Assembly (NCBI GenBank): GCA_018435055.1
Contig: JAHDOA010000005.1
Coordinates: forward strand, 1 to 57,670
DNA from: Pelotomaculum sp.
Lineage (GTDB): Bacteria > Bacillota > Desulfotomaculia > Desulfotomaculales > Pelotomaculaceae
Direction: 5' to 3'
DNA length: 57,670 nt
Every line of letters starts with the position of its first letter. Positions within the stretch are counted from its first letter, which is position 1. Below the pieces are notes generated by a model that made no database searches, was not told the DNA's origin, and was given only the letters and a program-made list of their open reading frames with translations. Below, in pieces: positions 27,583 to 36,463 of the stretch. The translations under genes and the position numbers were made by a program.

Positions 27583-28224
27583 TTACAGCGGCACGAAATA
27601 TTGCAGCATCATAATGAAATGTATGATGCTGCCTGCCATCACAAATAGGTGAAAAATCTCATGGAAGCCAAAGCGGTTGGGAAAGAAATTAAAGCATCTG
27701 GTGGCATATATTAAAGCCCCGATGGTGTAGACCACCCCGCCGACAACCATTAAATAAACCGCCCCGGCAGGCAGGTTTTTAAAAAGCTGCAGGAAGGGAA
27801 CCAGGGCAATCCAACCCAGGGTTACATAGAAGGCCGTAGAAACATAGCGTGGGATCTGCATAATACATATCTTGAGGAGCGCTCCAATCAAAGCCAGGGC
27901 CCAGACTGCGGCAAGCATCGTCCATTTCCATGCGCCAGTCAGGCCATAGTAGAACACGGGGGTATATGAACCGGCGATAAACAGGTAAATAGCCACGTGA
28001 TCAAGTTTTCTTAAAAGCAGGGCTTTTTGCGGCGCTGCTATTAGCCAGTGGTATAAAGAGCTGGCCCCATATAAAAAAATAATGCTGAGGCCATAAATTG
28101 TCATGGTGACTAGTTTGGACACATTATTCTTTGACAATATAATCAAGAAAACCAGGCCCACTATTGACGCGATAAAGGTTACAAAATGGGTCAGGGCGTT
28201 TACCGGCTCTTTTATCTTTAACAT
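27583..28224 (-). CDS. Hemolysin III / PAQR family membrane protein (YqfA/TrhA-like)
   Basis: A 213-residue protein with seven hydrophobic segments. EPVNALTHFVTFIASIVGLV at the N-terminus, LYGASSLYHW (Ser/His motif), LDHVAIYLFIAGSYTPVF and EIFHLFVMAGSIIHF are the HlyIII motifs that place His and Asp ligands of a metal centre. Bacterial members affect membrane energetics or lipid homeostasis; haemolytic activity is not implied. It stands alone on the minus strand between repeat clusters, with GGGAGGAT as ribosome site (minus, about 28231–28238). Confidence 0.92.
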   Translation of the reverse strand: MLKIKEPVNALTHFVTFIASIVGLVFLIILSKNNVSKLVTMTIYGLSIIFLYGASSLYHWLIAAPQKALLLRKLDHVAIYLFIAGSYTPVFYYGLTGAWKWTMLAAVWALALIGALLKICIMQIPRYVSTAFYVTLGWIALVPFLQLFKNLPAGAVYLMVVGGVVYTIGALIYATRCFNFFPNRFGFHEIFHLFVMAGSIIHFIMMLQYFVPL

Positions 28225-28257
28225 GGATCAAATCCTCCCAAGGAATTGAGACAAGGT

Positions 28258-28322
28258 GAGACAAGGGGACGGTCCTTTTGTTTCACCACAATTTGAGACA
28301 ACGGGACGGTCCTTTTGTCTCA
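28258..28322. repeat. Two copies of the GGGGACGGTCC repeat
   Basis: Copies at 28258–28285 and 28294–28322 in the same orientation as those at 27.4 kb, immediately upstream of the hemolysin III gene. The second has ACGGGACGG in place of AGGGGACGG. Confidence 0.8.
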
Positions 28323-28387
28323 ATCCCGCAAGTTCAACTGGATTTATAGGTAAGCAGCCGTCCTGTACTTCCCTTTGCAAAAATAGT

Positions 28388-28512
28388 ACAGAAGGACTGT
28401 CCCCCTTGTCTCCCCTTGTCTTCAAGTGGCTGCCCCGAATGAGACAAAAGGACCGTCCCCTTGTTTCAGGTGGTTGCCCCGAATGAGACAAAAGGACCGT
28501 CCCCTTGTCTCA
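28388..28512. repeat. Three copies of the GGGGACGGTCC repeat in opposite orientation
   Basis: A degenerate copy at 28388–28413 and good copies at 28440–28468 and 28484–28512, reading GGACCGTCCCC on the plus strand. The last two share an additional upstream stretch (TGCCCCGAA), so they arose by duplication of a longer unit. They abut the 3' end of the ligase gene. Confidence 0.8.
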
Positions 28513-28527
28513 CCTTTGTATTACGGA

Positions 28528-30045
28528 TCAAAGGGGGGGTGTTTCCTGGCCGTCCAGGTGAGGCAGGGCGGCGGCGACGCCGAGCAGAAGCCAGAAGTAG
28601 ATGGCCATGGAGGGCACCTCAAAGATGTTTTCTACCCCATTATGCAGCAGTATGCCCATAAGGCCGGCGAACAGACCACCGGCAAGTCCTTTCAAGTAGG
28701 GGTCGGTCAGTCTTCTGTACGAATTCAAAACACAGCGCATACCGCTGATTAACAGCCAGACAAATGCGGCCAATCCGATGATGCCCGATTCGGCGGCTGT
28801 CTTTAAGTAAAAATTGTCGACATAGTTGCTGCTCGGGATATAACGGTCGGCCACCGCCCCGCCGTATCTGCCGAACCCTTCGCCAAACAGCGGGTTGTTC
28901 TGCAGTTTTTCTATAGCCTTGTTCCAGCGGGCCACCCGCCCGGCTCTGGCGCTGCTCAGCAGGTAGGCCGGAGAAAGCATATAGCCGATGCGTGAAGATA
29001 TGCCCGGTATGAGCTTTGGCGCGGTATAAATGGCCGCCCCCAGCGCTAGTAAAATGCGCCAGTTGTAAATCAAGCCGTAGACCACGAAAGCGCCGGCCAT
29101 GGCCAGCCAGGCCCCTCTGGAGTAGGTGAAAACCAGACTCAGGGCCATCGGCGCCAGGCAGGCAATGTAGTAGTAGCGTTGCAGCCTTGTCCCGGCGGAA
29201 AGAAACTGGCTGACAGTAACCGGTATTAACAGCACCAGGAAGCTGCCCAGGACGTTGGGGCTGGTCAGGATGGAAAACACCCTGGTCCTGACGCCTCCTT
29301 CCGCAGCGTCAAGCCAGGTGGACGGGATTTCCACCCCGATAATATACTGGTACACCCCGTGCAACGCTATCAGCGCTCCCAGGGCAACCAGCAGGTTAAC
29401 CAGCACCCGCGCCTGCCTTTTGTTCAGCAGCAGGTTGCTGGCCACAAAGAACCACAACATATACTCCACATATACCCGTACCCCTTCCACAGCGACGCCC
29501 AGCTGGGGCGAACGGACCAGGAATAGAAAGACGACCACCGCCAGGAAAAGCAGTATCGGCACGTCCACCGGGGTAATGCGGTAGGTGAGCCTGCCCCGCA
29601 GCGCCATCTGTACCGGCCAGGCCAGGACAAGCAGGAGCAGCAACAGCTCGTCCCAGTTGCTGGCCAGCAACATAAATCTGGAATTGCGCAGCAGGTAGTC
29701 CACAGCAGGATAACAGATAATAAGCAAAAGGACCGTTTCTACCCTGACCTCCGCTAAACTGGTGAAGATTAAGCTGTTTTGCCAGACAGGGCGCGATTTC
29801 AAGTTCAGCAAGAAACTGCCCGGCAAGCCGCGCCTGACTGCTGTTCCAGCCGGCAACAACGGTCGCAGCAGCAAGCCGGCCAGGAAGGCGAGCATCCGGG
29901 CAAACAGCGAGCAGCGGATGGCATACTGGCGGCCAGGCCAGGCGGTGTCTGTAAGCCACCGGCAAAAGGCGCTATGCCGGCAAGTCCTGTACAGGGCGGC
30001 CGCCAGGCGGCCAATCAGGCTTTCCTGCCATGCCGGTAAAATCAT
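28528..30045 (-). CDS. O-antigen ligase / Wzy-type polymerase family membrane protein
   Basis: A 505-residue polytopic protein (about 11–12 helices) of the Wzy_C/WaaL superfamily, which polymerises or transfers lipid-linked glycans outside the membrane. The start is minus ATG at 30045 with TGGAGGAAC upstream; the open frame extends to 30525 but that part runs antisense to the neighbouring gene. Diagnostic is the large loop: GVEIPSTWLDA, VFSILTSPNVLGSFLVLLIP, FTYSRGAWLA, then NPLFGEGFGRYGG and a NYVDNFYLKTAAESG segment. Polymerase and ligase cannot be told apart by sequence. It diverges from the GT4 gene at 30191. Confidence 0.88.
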   Translation of the reverse strand: MILPAWQESLIGRLAAALYRTCRHSAFCRWLTDTAWPGRQYAIRCSLFARMLAFLAGLLLRPLLPAGTAVRRGLPGSFLLNLKSRPVWQNSLIFTSLAEVRVETVLLLIICYPAVDYLLRNSRFMLLASNWDELLLLLLVLAWPVQMALRGRLTYRITPVDVPILLFLAVVVFLFLVRSPQLGVAVEGVRVYVEYMLWFFVASNLLLNKRQARVLVNLLVALGALIALHGVYQYIIGVEIPSTWLDAAEGGVRTRVFSILTSPNVLGSFLVLLIPVTVSQFLSAGTRLQRYYYIACLAPMALSLVFTYSRGAWLAMAGAFVVYGLIYNWRILLALGAAIYTAPKLIPGISSRIGYMLSPAYLLSSARAGRVARWNKAIEKLQNNPLFGEGFGRYGGAVADRYIPSSNYVDNFYLKTAAESGIIGLAAFVWLLISGMRCVLNSYRRLTDPYLKGLAGGLFAGLMGILLHNGVENIFEVPSMAIYFWLLLGVAAALPHLDGQETPPL

Positions 30046-30190
30046 AAGAGTTCCTCCATGTTGATTCGAGTTGATTAATGAATATATTATAAATGAAAGC
30101 AACGCGAAAATCCATGATATCGTTTTCCTTACCTTGTGGAATGAATAGTAAATTGGTAAAATGAGAAAAGCAAAGCAGGAGGGCGCGTTT

Positions 30191-31324
30191 GTGAGATCCA
30201 TAAAGGTTTTGCATATCATTGGCGGCGGAGAATTCGGCGGGGCGGAAAAACATATTTTAAACCTGGCCGGGGCGGTTGACCCCATGGCGGTAGAGCTTAC
30301 AGTCTGCTGCCTTTTTAGCGCTCCCTTTGTTGAAATTGCCGCCGGCGCCGGGATCAACGCGCTGACTATACCCATGCGCAGCAAGGTTGACTTTGCCGTG
30401 GCTAGGAAATTGTCCGCCCTGATCCAGAGCGGGGAATTTGATCTTGTCCATACCCACGGGGTCAGGGCTAACCTGCTCGGAAGGCTGGCCGCCCGCCGGG
30501 CCGGTAAAAAGAAAGTAATTACCACGGTGCACAGCCTCCTGGAGAAAGATTACCAGGGAATGGCGCTCCGTTATGCCAATAACCTGGCTGAACGGGCCAC
30601 GAGGTCCTTAACCGGCCACTTTATCGCTGTTTCACAAGGGCTTAAAGACCGCCTCGTTGCCGGCGGTATCCCGGCCAAAAATATTACTGTAATTTATAAC
30701 GGGATATTACTGGACGAGCTCAGGCCTGCCGGCGCCGCAGGAGCTGCCTTAAAAGAAAAATATGCCGGCGGGGGAGCGCCGCTGGTCGGTATAGTGGCGC
30801 GGCTGCACGAGGTAAAAGGGCACCGTTACTTTATTGAGGCGGCCCGGGAGATACTGCGGCAGCGCCCGGCCACCCGTTTTTTAATTATTGGGGATGGTCC
30901 GCACCGCCCGGTCCTGGAAAAGTTGGCCGGCAGCATGGGACTGAGCGATCGGGTCGTCTTTACCGGCTTTGTGGAAGATGTCTATTCATTAATGGCCGGG
31001 CTGGACCTGCTGGTGATTTCCTCGTTGTGGGAAGGCTTCGGGCTGACAGCGATAGAGGCGATGGTCCTGGGGACACCGGTAGTAGCCACCGAGGTCGGCG
31101 GTTTGCCCGAGGTGGTTCAACACGGAGAGACTGGATTGCTGGCGCCGCCCGCCAACGCCGCCGCCCTGGCCAAAAGCATTGTCTGGATGCTGGATCACCC
31201 GCGGGAAGCCAGGGAAATGGCCGCAAAAGGCGGGGATATGGTGCGGCGCAAGTTTACCGCCGGGGAAATGGCCCGCCGGACTGTAGACCTGTATCGAAAG
31301 GTGTTGGCTGGCGACGGTGTTTAA
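30191..31324 (+). CDS. GT4 family glycosyltransferase
   Basis: GT-B glycosyltransferase, 377 residues from GTG 30191, chosen because AGGAGGG lies at 30177–30183; ATG 30161 in frame has no such site. KVLHIIGGGEFGGAEKHILN is the first strand and glycine loop, HTHGVRANLLGRLAARR the N-domain helix and LVISSLWEGFGLTAIEAMVL the donor site. GT4 relatives make exopolysaccharides and teichuronic acids. The gene overlaps the next one by 8 bp (31317–31324), so the two are coupled. Confidence 0.88.
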   Translation: MRSIKVLHIIGGGEFGGAEKHILNLAGAVDPMAVELTVCCLFSAPFVEIAAGAGINALTIPMRSKVDFAVARKLSALIQSGEFDLVHTHGVRANLLGRLAARRAGKKKVITTVHSLLEKDYQGMALRYANNLAERATRSLTGHFIAVSQGLKDRLVAGGIPAKNITVIYNGILLDELRPAGAAGAALKEKYAGGGAPLVGIVARLHEVKGHRYFIEAAREILRQRPATRFLIIGDGPHRPVLEKLAGSMGLSDRVVFTGFVEDVYSLMAGLDLLVISSLWEGFGLTAIEAMVLGTPVVATEVGGLPEVVQHGETGLLAPPANAAALAKSIVWMLDHPREAREMAAKGGDMVRRKFTAGEMARRTVDLYRKVLAGDGV

Positions 31325-32468
31325 AGGAGAGAATATTATCTGCCTGGCGGCCGCCGCCTGGCAGGGAATGTGGGCGCGCGCGCAGCAGTTCATGACCATA
31401 TTTGCCCGCTCAGGAAACCGCATATTATATGTCGATCCTCCCCTTACCTTAATTTCCCCCCTGAAAAATCCTGCCCTGTGGAGCGTACCGAAAGACCTCC
31501 GGCAGTGCGGGGGAGAGAATATTGACCTTTACAACCCGCCGGTTATACTGCCCTTCGGGAATATGTACCGGCCTATCAACCGTATCAACCAGCGGATCAT
31601 CGCCGGCGGCCTGAAAAAGCTCTGCCGGGAACTGGCTTTCAAGCCCACTATCTGCTGGACCTACCTGCCCAACACGGTTGACCTGCGCCTGCCGGACGGC
31701 GTCACGCTTGTTTACGACTGCGCTGACGAGCATACCGCTTTTCCTGGTTTAATTAACAAAGAAACAGTTTCACAGATGGAAAAGGAGCTTTTTGCCCGCG
31801 CCGGCGTATCGCTGGCCAGCGCCCGGGTGCTCTGGGAGCGCAAGAAGGAATTAGCGCCTGCGATCGAGCTGGCGCCAAACGGCGCCGACGTGGAGCATTT
31901 TAGCAGGGCTATGCAGCCCGGTTTGCCGCCGCCGCCGGAATTGAAAGCCTTACCCCGGCCGGTCATCGGTTATGTCGGGGCGGTTAGCGCCTGGTTCGAC
32001 CAGGAGATGGTGGCGGCCGCCGCCCATGCCTACCCGGAATGGTCTTTTGTCCTGGTTGGTCCCGTGGACACGGATGTGTCGCTGCTTAGCTCCCTGCCCA
32101 ACGTTTGCCTGCCCGGGCGCAAGCCCTATTCCGCCCTGCCGGCCTACCTGAAATGTTTTGACATTGCTGTGATTCCTTTCAAAATAAACGAGCTGACCAC
32201 GGGTGTGAACCCGGTGAAACTCTATGAATATCTCGCCGCCGGCCTTCCGGTTGTTTCTTCGGATCTTCCCGAAGTCAGGGCATTCCGGCCTCATGTGGCG
32301 ATAGCCGGAAATGCGGCGGAGTTCGTCAGCAAACTGGAGAAGGAATTGGCCGCGGATTCAGCGGGAAAGAGAGCGGAGCGGCGGGAGATTGCCGGGCGGC
32401 ATTCCTGGGAAGCCAGGGCGAAATCCGTTGTGGCGGCTGTCCAGCGGAACAGAAAAAGAAAAAAATAA
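31317..32468 (+). CDS. TuaH-like glycosyltransferase (GT-B fold)
   Basis: A 383-residue glycosyltransferase resembling TuaH of teichuronic acid synthesis. Features: WQGMWARAQQFMTIFARSGN at the start, the ILYVDPPLTLISP segment, TLVYDCADEHTAFPG in mid-protein and TTGVNPVKLYEYLAAGLPVV, a donor-binding glutamate region. The start GTG 31317 overlaps the previous gene and has no own ribosome site, indicating translational coupling. Specificity unknown. After it comes a 130-bp gap with GGGGGGTG just past the stop and a possible Spo0A box at 32497. Confidence 0.82.
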   Translation: MFKGENIICLAAAAWQGMWARAQQFMTIFARSGNRILYVDPPLTLISPLKNPALWSVPKDLRQCGGENIDLYNPPVILPFGNMYRPINRINQRIIAGGLKKLCRELAFKPTICWTYLPNTVDLRLPDGVTLVYDCADEHTAFPGLINKETVSQMEKELFARAGVSLASARVLWERKKELAPAIELAPNGADVEHFSRAMQPGLPPPPELKALPRPVIGYVGAVSAWFDQEMVAAAAHAYPEWSFVLVGPVDTDVSLLSSLPNVCLPGRKPYSALPAYLKCFDIAVIPFKINELTTGVNPVKLYEYLAAGLPVVSSDLPEVRAFRPHVAIAGNAAEFVSKLEKELAADSAGKRAERREIAGRHSWEARAKSVVAAVQRNRKRKK

Positions 32469-32496
32469 GGGGGGGTGTAAAGTTTAAGCAAAAATA

Positions 32497-32504
32497 TTGT
32501 CGAA
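32497..32504 (+). promoter_or_regulatory. Possible Spo0A box upstream of the agr unit
   Basis: TTGTCGAA, a near match to the Spo0A box core, 98 bp upstream of the first gene of the agr-like operon. An AT-rich stretch with TTGTCA at about 32562 follows and may hold the promoter. Confidence 0.25.
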
Positions 32505-32601
32505 TTATAATGGATAATAGTAGAAATTTATGGGGTTATTTAGCAGGTTTTTGGAGTAACCTTGTCAAATATATTATTTTGGTAGAAGTTGGTGAGCATA
32601 A

Positions 32602-33069
32602 GTGGAAAAATGCCTATTGTTTCTTTTGCAGGGGATACCGGAATCAGCGGGTTATTTTGCTTTGAGTTTGGCCTTGTTAGGCGTTCCCCTGCGCTGGAAG
32701 CGCATCATAGCGGCGGGAACGTTATTGGCCCTGGTTTTTTTCGTGGTGAGATCCCTCCCTTTTACCTTCGGTTTTCACATGGCGGTAGGGTTATTCATAA
32801 TTGTTATCGCTATCAACAGAGCTACTCATTTGCCGGTAACTAAAATTTTTATAGCCGTGCTTGCTAGTTTTCTAACCCTTATCTTGCTTGAACTGGTAAT
32901 GATGAAAATTTTCTTTGCCGCTACGGGGCTTGATCCGAACGCGACCATTGTGGGGAACAGCAACGTCTTATGGAAATTAGCAGGCCTGCCGCAGGCTTTG
33001 TTGCTGAATATATTTGCCCTGTTAGCCGCCAGGTTTAAAAAACCGAGAGAGGAGGCCTGGAAAATGTGA
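32602..33069 (+). CDS. Small integral membrane protein of the agr-like operon
   Basis: A 155-residue protein with about four to five membrane helices (for example residues 15–35, 38–55, 60–75, 80–105 and 130–145). No family is recognised from the sequence. GTG 32602 is used with TTGGTGAG at 32589–32596. The stop overlaps the AgrB start (33066–33069), so it belongs to the peptide-signalling operon. A role in export, sensing or immunity for the peptide is possible; AgrC-like kinase domains are absent. Confidence 0.75.
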   Translation: MEKCLLFLLQGIPESAGYFALSLALLGVPLRWKRIIAAGTLLALVFFVVRSLPFTFGFHMAVGLFIIVIAINRATHLPVTKIFIAVLASFLTLILLELVMMKIFFAATGLDPNATIVGNSNVLWKLAGLPQALLLNIFALLAARFKKPREEAWKM

Positions 33070-33704
33070 GCTACTTTGCCATTAGTAAAAACCTGGCCGG
33101 GTTCTTAACTGAAAAAGCCGGCCTTGCCCATGAGAAGGAATCCATCCTGGCTTACGCTATCGAGATGACCGTTATCACCCTGGGCAACACCCTCTTCACC
33201 CTGCTGCTGGCCGCCCTGCTCGGCGTGCTGCCCGGCGTCCTGTCCTGCCTTGTCGTGGTTTTCCTGTTCAGGCACACGGCCGGCGGCGCCCATTCCAACT
33301 CCCCCTGGCGCTGCGCCGCGGTCACCGTAACCATTTATCCGGCAATGGCCTTGTCGGCGGTGTATCTCGCGGGGCTCGGCGCGGCATTTATCGACGCCCT
33401 GTCAGCCGTCGCCCTCCTGCTCGGGTTGAGCGCGATTGTTGTTTTAGCCCCGGTCGACTCGCCGTCCGCCCCCATTATTTCACCGTACCGGAGAAAGAAA
33501 TTGAAGGTCCTTTCGCTGGCGGTGTTTACGCTGACAGCGGCAGCCGTGGTTTGCCTCCGCCAAAGCGACTGGGTTTACGCTTCCCAAATCCGGGTCTGTT
33601 TAATATTAACCGTCCTGTGGATCAGCTTCATGCTCGGTAAACCGGGGCACCGGCTGATGTGCCTTGTGGATAGAATAAAATTTAAGGAGGTGCGAGATTC
33701 ATGA
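33066..33704 (+). CDS. agrB: AgrB-like accessory gene regulator (peptide-processing membrane protease)
   Basis: Cysteine endopeptidase of the membrane that trims the C-terminus of AgrD-type propeptides and forms the thiolactone ring. Six hydrophobic segments are visible. The active-site region is VVFLFRHTAGGAHSNSPWRC, with the catalytic His in GGAHS and the catalytic Cys seven residues later, as in AgrB. SPYRRKKLK corresponds to the conserved basic loop. 212 residues is normal. GTG 33066 overlaps the upstream gene by 4 bp and the stop overlaps the agrD start (ATGA 33701–33704). Confidence 0.93.
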   Translation: MSYFAISKNLAGFLTEKAGLAHEKESILAYAIEMTVITLGNTLFTLLLAALLGVLPGVLSCLVVVFLFRHTAGGAHSNSPWRCAAVTVTIYPAMALSAVYLAGLGAAFIDALSAVALLLGLSAIVVLAPVDSPSAPIISPYRRKKLKVLSLAVFTLTAAAVVCLRQSDWVYASQIRVCLILTVLWISFMLGKPGHRLMCLVDRIKFKEVRDS

Positions 33705-33832
33705 GAAAAATAGCAGTACGGCTGATTGTTTTTGCGACAACCACGCTACTTTTACTTGCAAACGTATTCGCGGCGTCCGCATGCGGCTCATATCAGTATC
33801 AGCCGGAAGTGCCACAATCGCTGAGGAGGTAA
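33701..33832 (+). CDS. agrD: AgrD-like cyclic lactone autoinducer propeptide
   Basis: A 43-residue ORF below usual cut-offs. TTAAGGAGGTG at 33682–33692 is a strong ribosome site and the ATG overlaps the agrB stop. The N-terminal 24 residues form a basic, amphipathic/hydrophobic leader (MRKIAVRLIVFATTTLLLL). The core ASACGSYQYQ contains the only Cys (residue 28), expected to form the thiolactone ring. The C-terminal PEVPQSLRR matches the PxxPxxL recognition tail of clostridial AgrD peptides. The exact ring size and N-terminal cut are unknown. A terminator follows immediately. Confidence 0.88.
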   Translation: MRKIAVRLIVFATTTLLLLANVFAASACGSYQYQPEVPQSLRR

Positions 33833-33834
33833 TC

Positions 33835-33862
33835 AAAGAGGTGGTCTTCCACCTCTTTTTTA
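33835..33862 (+). terminator. Rho-independent terminator after agrD
   Basis: AAAGAGGTGG (33835–33844) pairs with CCACCTCTTT (33849–33858) around TCTT, followed by a T run. It separates the agr operon from the kinase gene. Confidence 0.88.
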
Positions 33863-33883
33863 ACATGCTCGTTTGAGGGGTGA

Positions 33884-35212
33884 ATGTTTTTGCATATGGA
33901 GAATAATAACATAGACAGACAAAACACTCTTTACGAGCATTTGTCGACCATGCAGACGTTATGCATATTCATATTGATGCTGGGCTTTGTCATATATAAA
34001 CAGGTCATTATCTTTTACCCTCCAAATGGCATGCATATTTTTTTTGTTTTATTGTGCCTAATCGGGCTGGGAACTGTTTTATTTTATAATTCTACTTCTT
34101 TTCGCAATATTAATATTCTGGAGAGTCAACCTCTCGATGATTACAATCATAGAACATTAGTCAAATATATATATATAACAATCCCGTTTCTAGTTGCTTT
34201 AGCTTTAATTTTCATCAGTGAAAAAGGTTTTTTAGTGGAGACGGTATTTATACTGCCCGTCTTGTTTGCCGCTACTGTGTTGGGTGCGAAAGCCAGTTTT
34301 CTAATGTCCACGGTCTATACCCTTATTTTGATTTTATACCGGTCCGACTTAAAACTTGAGTCCCTGGCAGAGGCGCTGGAAGATAATATATTTCTTATCT
34401 GCACCATGTTTGCGGTCAGCTGGTTTGTCAGCGGCCTGATGGAAATTGAAGCGCGGCACCGCCGGCAGTTGAAAGACAACATGCTGTCCCTGAAAGAAGA
34501 GATGGCCCGGCGGGAGGAGATGGAGAAGGAGATGGCCCGCCTGGACAGGATGAATTTAATCGGGGAAATGGCGGCGGGCATCGGTCACGAAATCAGAAAC
34601 CCGATGACAACCGTAAGAGGTTTTTTGCAGTTGATGGAGGGGAAAGAAAGGTATGCTCAGGACAGAAGGTTTCTTACACTGATGATCGGTGAACTGGACA
34701 GGGCGAATGCCATTATTACCGAGTTCCTGTCCCTGGCCAGAAACAAAGCCGCGGACTTAAAGGAACGGGATCTCAACTCTATAATAGAGAGCCTTTTCCC
34801 TTTAATCCAGGCGGACGCGCTGATTGCTGAAAAGAATATTGAAAAAGACCTGGTGGAGCTCCCAGTCTTATTATTAGATGAGAAAGAGATCCGCCAGCTA
34901 ATTTTAAACCTGGTAAGAAATGGGCTTGAGGCCATGGCCGCCGGCGGTAAATTGACGATCAGGACCGCGCTGATCGGGGAAGAGGCGGTGCTGGCCATCC
35001 AGGACGAAGGCGCTGGCATTGAAGGCGAGGTGCTGGATAAAATCGGCGCCCCCTTTTTTACGACAAAAGATACCGGGACCGGCCTTGGTCTGGCGGTGTG
35101 CTATAGTATCGCCAACAGGCATAAAGCTGAAATAAACGTGGAGACTTCACCGGCAGGCACCACCTTTTATGTCAGGTTCAAACCGCCTGACGCGGCCAGG
35201 GTTTCCGCCTGA
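33884..35212 (+). CDS. Membrane sensor histidine kinase (sporulation-kinase-like)
   Basis: A 442-residue kinase. The N-terminal half has about six hydrophobic segments (residues 25–180) with little extracellular loop. A coiled-coil linker (ARREEMEKEMARLDRM) leads to a HisKA domain with the phospho-accepting His in GIGHEIRNPMTTVRGFLQLM and a HATPase_c domain (NLVRNGLEAM N-box, DEGAGIEG G1, GTGLGLAVC G2). HEIRNPMT...FLQLM closely resembles Bacillus KinA–E. No response regulator is adjacent, so it probably feeds a remote regulator or a Spo0 phosphorelay. Beside agrBD it may be the peptide receptor. GAGGGGTG at 33875–33882 fits TTG 33890 better than ATG 33884. Confidence 0.9.
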   Translation: MFLHMENNNIDRQNTLYEHLSTMQTLCIFILMLGFVIYKQVIIFYPPNGMHIFFVLLCLIGLGTVLFYNSTSFRNINILESQPLDDYNHRTLVKYIYITIPFLVALALIFISEKGFLVETVFILPVLFAATVLGAKASFLMSTVYTLILILYRSDLKLESLAEALEDNIFLICTMFAVSWFVSGLMEIEARHRRQLKDNMLSLKEEMARREEMEKEMARLDRMNLIGEMAAGIGHEIRNPMTTVRGFLQLMEGKERYAQDRRFLTLMIGELDRANAIITEFLSLARNKAADLKERDLNSIIESLFPLIQADALIAEKNIEKDLVELPVLLLDEKEIRQLILNLVRNGLEAMAAGGKLTIRTALIGEEAVLAIQDEGAGIEGEVLDKIGAPFFTTKDTGTGLGLAVCYSIANRHKAEINVETSPAGTTFYVRFKPPDAARVSA

Positions 35213-35226
35213 GGGCCAGTTGCTTT

Positions 35227-35712
35227 TTATTCAATAATCTCCACGTTCATTACTTGACCCTTGAACTCGTAAAGGAGGGATTTGACATAGTACTCCTTGT
35301 TGCTCCTGATATCCTGTCCGCCTAAGTTGATCGTGCCGGACGAAATAATGGTTGTTCCCTCCAGGGTAAAAATCACATCCTTTAAAAACGGGTCGACTGC
35401 CTCCACACGCCGGCCCTCGCTGTCTGAAATGACCATAAAGGCGGGCTGAATTTCAAAATCTTTTATTACCACGTTGGTAAAACTGGACCCTGAAACCATC
35501 TTATCTCCCACCTGGACATTCGTCAGCATCTCCGGCCGGATAGCGGGGGCCAGTACTGTTATCTTTACAGTTTTAGGCGCGTTCTGGACGTTGTCATGTC
35601 CCTTGATTTTATAGACCGCTCCCCCGATTACCAGCAAAACCGCTGCCAGTACCAGCAGGTCAATAATATTTACCAGCCCCAGAAATTTCCCTTTTTCATC
35701 AATAATTCTCAT
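35227..35712 (-). CDS. DUF4330 domain protein
   Basis: A 161-residue protein whose start is minus ATG at 35712 with GAGGAGAAATG upstream; the longer open frame to 35904 covers the divergent promoter region. MRIIDEKGKFLGLVNIIDLL and the following single membrane helix (LVLAAVLLVIGGAVY) are diagnostic of DUF4330. The outer part is predicted beta-rich (VQVGDKMVSGSSFTNVVIKD). Function is not known; DUF4330 proteins occur in Firmicutes and Cyanobacteria. It is divergent from fabZ with 150 bp between. Confidence 0.85.
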   Translation of the reverse strand: MRIIDEKGKFLGLVNIIDLLVLAAVLLVIGGAVYKIKGHDNVQNAPKTVKITVLAPAIRPEMLTNVQVGDKMVSGSSFTNVVIKDFEIQPAFMVISDSEGRRVEAVDPFLKDVIFTLEGTTIISSGTINLGGQDIRSNKEYYVKSLLYEFKGQVMNVEIIE

Positions 35713-35862
35713 GTCATTTCTCCTCGTAAAATCTCTCATTACAATATAAATCAATTTCTTGCATAGATCAACTTCAAGATTGAGCCTAAATACAGGTTTA
35801 TACACGATAGATTTGGGTTTATAATGGTATGTAAAGTTGTATTGTGTGCCGGAGGTGAATTT

Positions 35863-36291
35863 TTGTTGTTGGATATAAAACAGATCCAGGAAATACTGCC
35901 CCACCGCTACCCCTTTTTGCTGGTGGACAGAATCATATCATTGGAAGAGGGCAAAAAGGCCGTGGGTATAAAAAATGTCAGTGTCAACGAGCCTTTTTTT
36001 CAGGGTCATTTTCCCGGACACCCGGTTATGCCGGGGGTGCTGATCCTCGAGGCCATGGCGCAGGTCGGCGCTGTCGTCGTTTTGAAGATGCCTGAATTCG
36101 CCGGTAAAATAGCGTTATTTGCCGGTATGGACAAGGTCCGTTTCCGGCGGCAGGTGGTTCCGGGTGACGTGCTCAGGATTGAGGTCCAGGTGCAAAAACT
36201 GCGCGGGACTTTCGGTAAAAGCTATGCCGCCGCCTACGTCGGCGATGAAATGGCCGCCGAGGCGGAAATGATGTTTGGCCTGCAAAAATAG
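35863..36291 (+). CDS. fabZ: 3-hydroxyacyl-[ACP] dehydratase FabZ
   Basis: Dehydrates 3-hydroxyacyl-ACP in fatty acid elongation. The hot-dog fold motifs are [14 protein letters not shown], then [20 protein letters not shown] with the catalytic His and Glu, and [13 protein letters not shown]. The start is one of three adjacent TTG codons (35863, 35866, 35869) after GGAGGTG at 35851–35857; 142 residues is the usual length. It stands apart from other fab genes, in a cell-envelope neighbourhood. In Gram-negatives fabZ sits with lipid A genes, but no lpx gene is seen here. Confidence 0.95.
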   Translation: MLLDIKQIQEILPHRYPFLLVDRIISLEEGKKAVGIKNVSVNEPFFQGHFPGHPVMPGVLILEAMAQVGAVVVLKMPEFAGKIALFAGMDKVRFRRQVVPGDVLRIEVQVQKLRGTFGKSYAAAYVGDEMAAEAEMMFGLQK

Positions 36292-36391
36292 TGAGGATTG
36301 GAATCGGTTGATATGCGGAGCATTATTAAGAAGACAGGCCTCCAGGGCTTATTAACCAGGCAAATGACGTTTTTGGGTTGCATTTTAAATA

Positions 36392-36421
36392 TTGTCACAT
36401 CCTGTCCCAATGCGATAGAAT
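36392..36421 (+). promoter_or_regulatory. Sigma-A-type promoter
   Basis: TTGTCA (36392–36397) and TAGAAT (36416–36421) with an 18-bp spacer, 43 bp before the WecA/TagO start. Confidence 0.55.
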
Positions 36422-36463
36422 AAGTAGGATCAGTGTCTTTGTCCGATAATTGGGGGGATGCTC

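Noticed and set aside
30046-30525. N-terminal extension of the O-antigen ligase-like ORF
   Set aside because: This part runs antisense to the GT4 gene at 30191 and through the divergent promoter region. ATG 30045 has a good GGAGG site.
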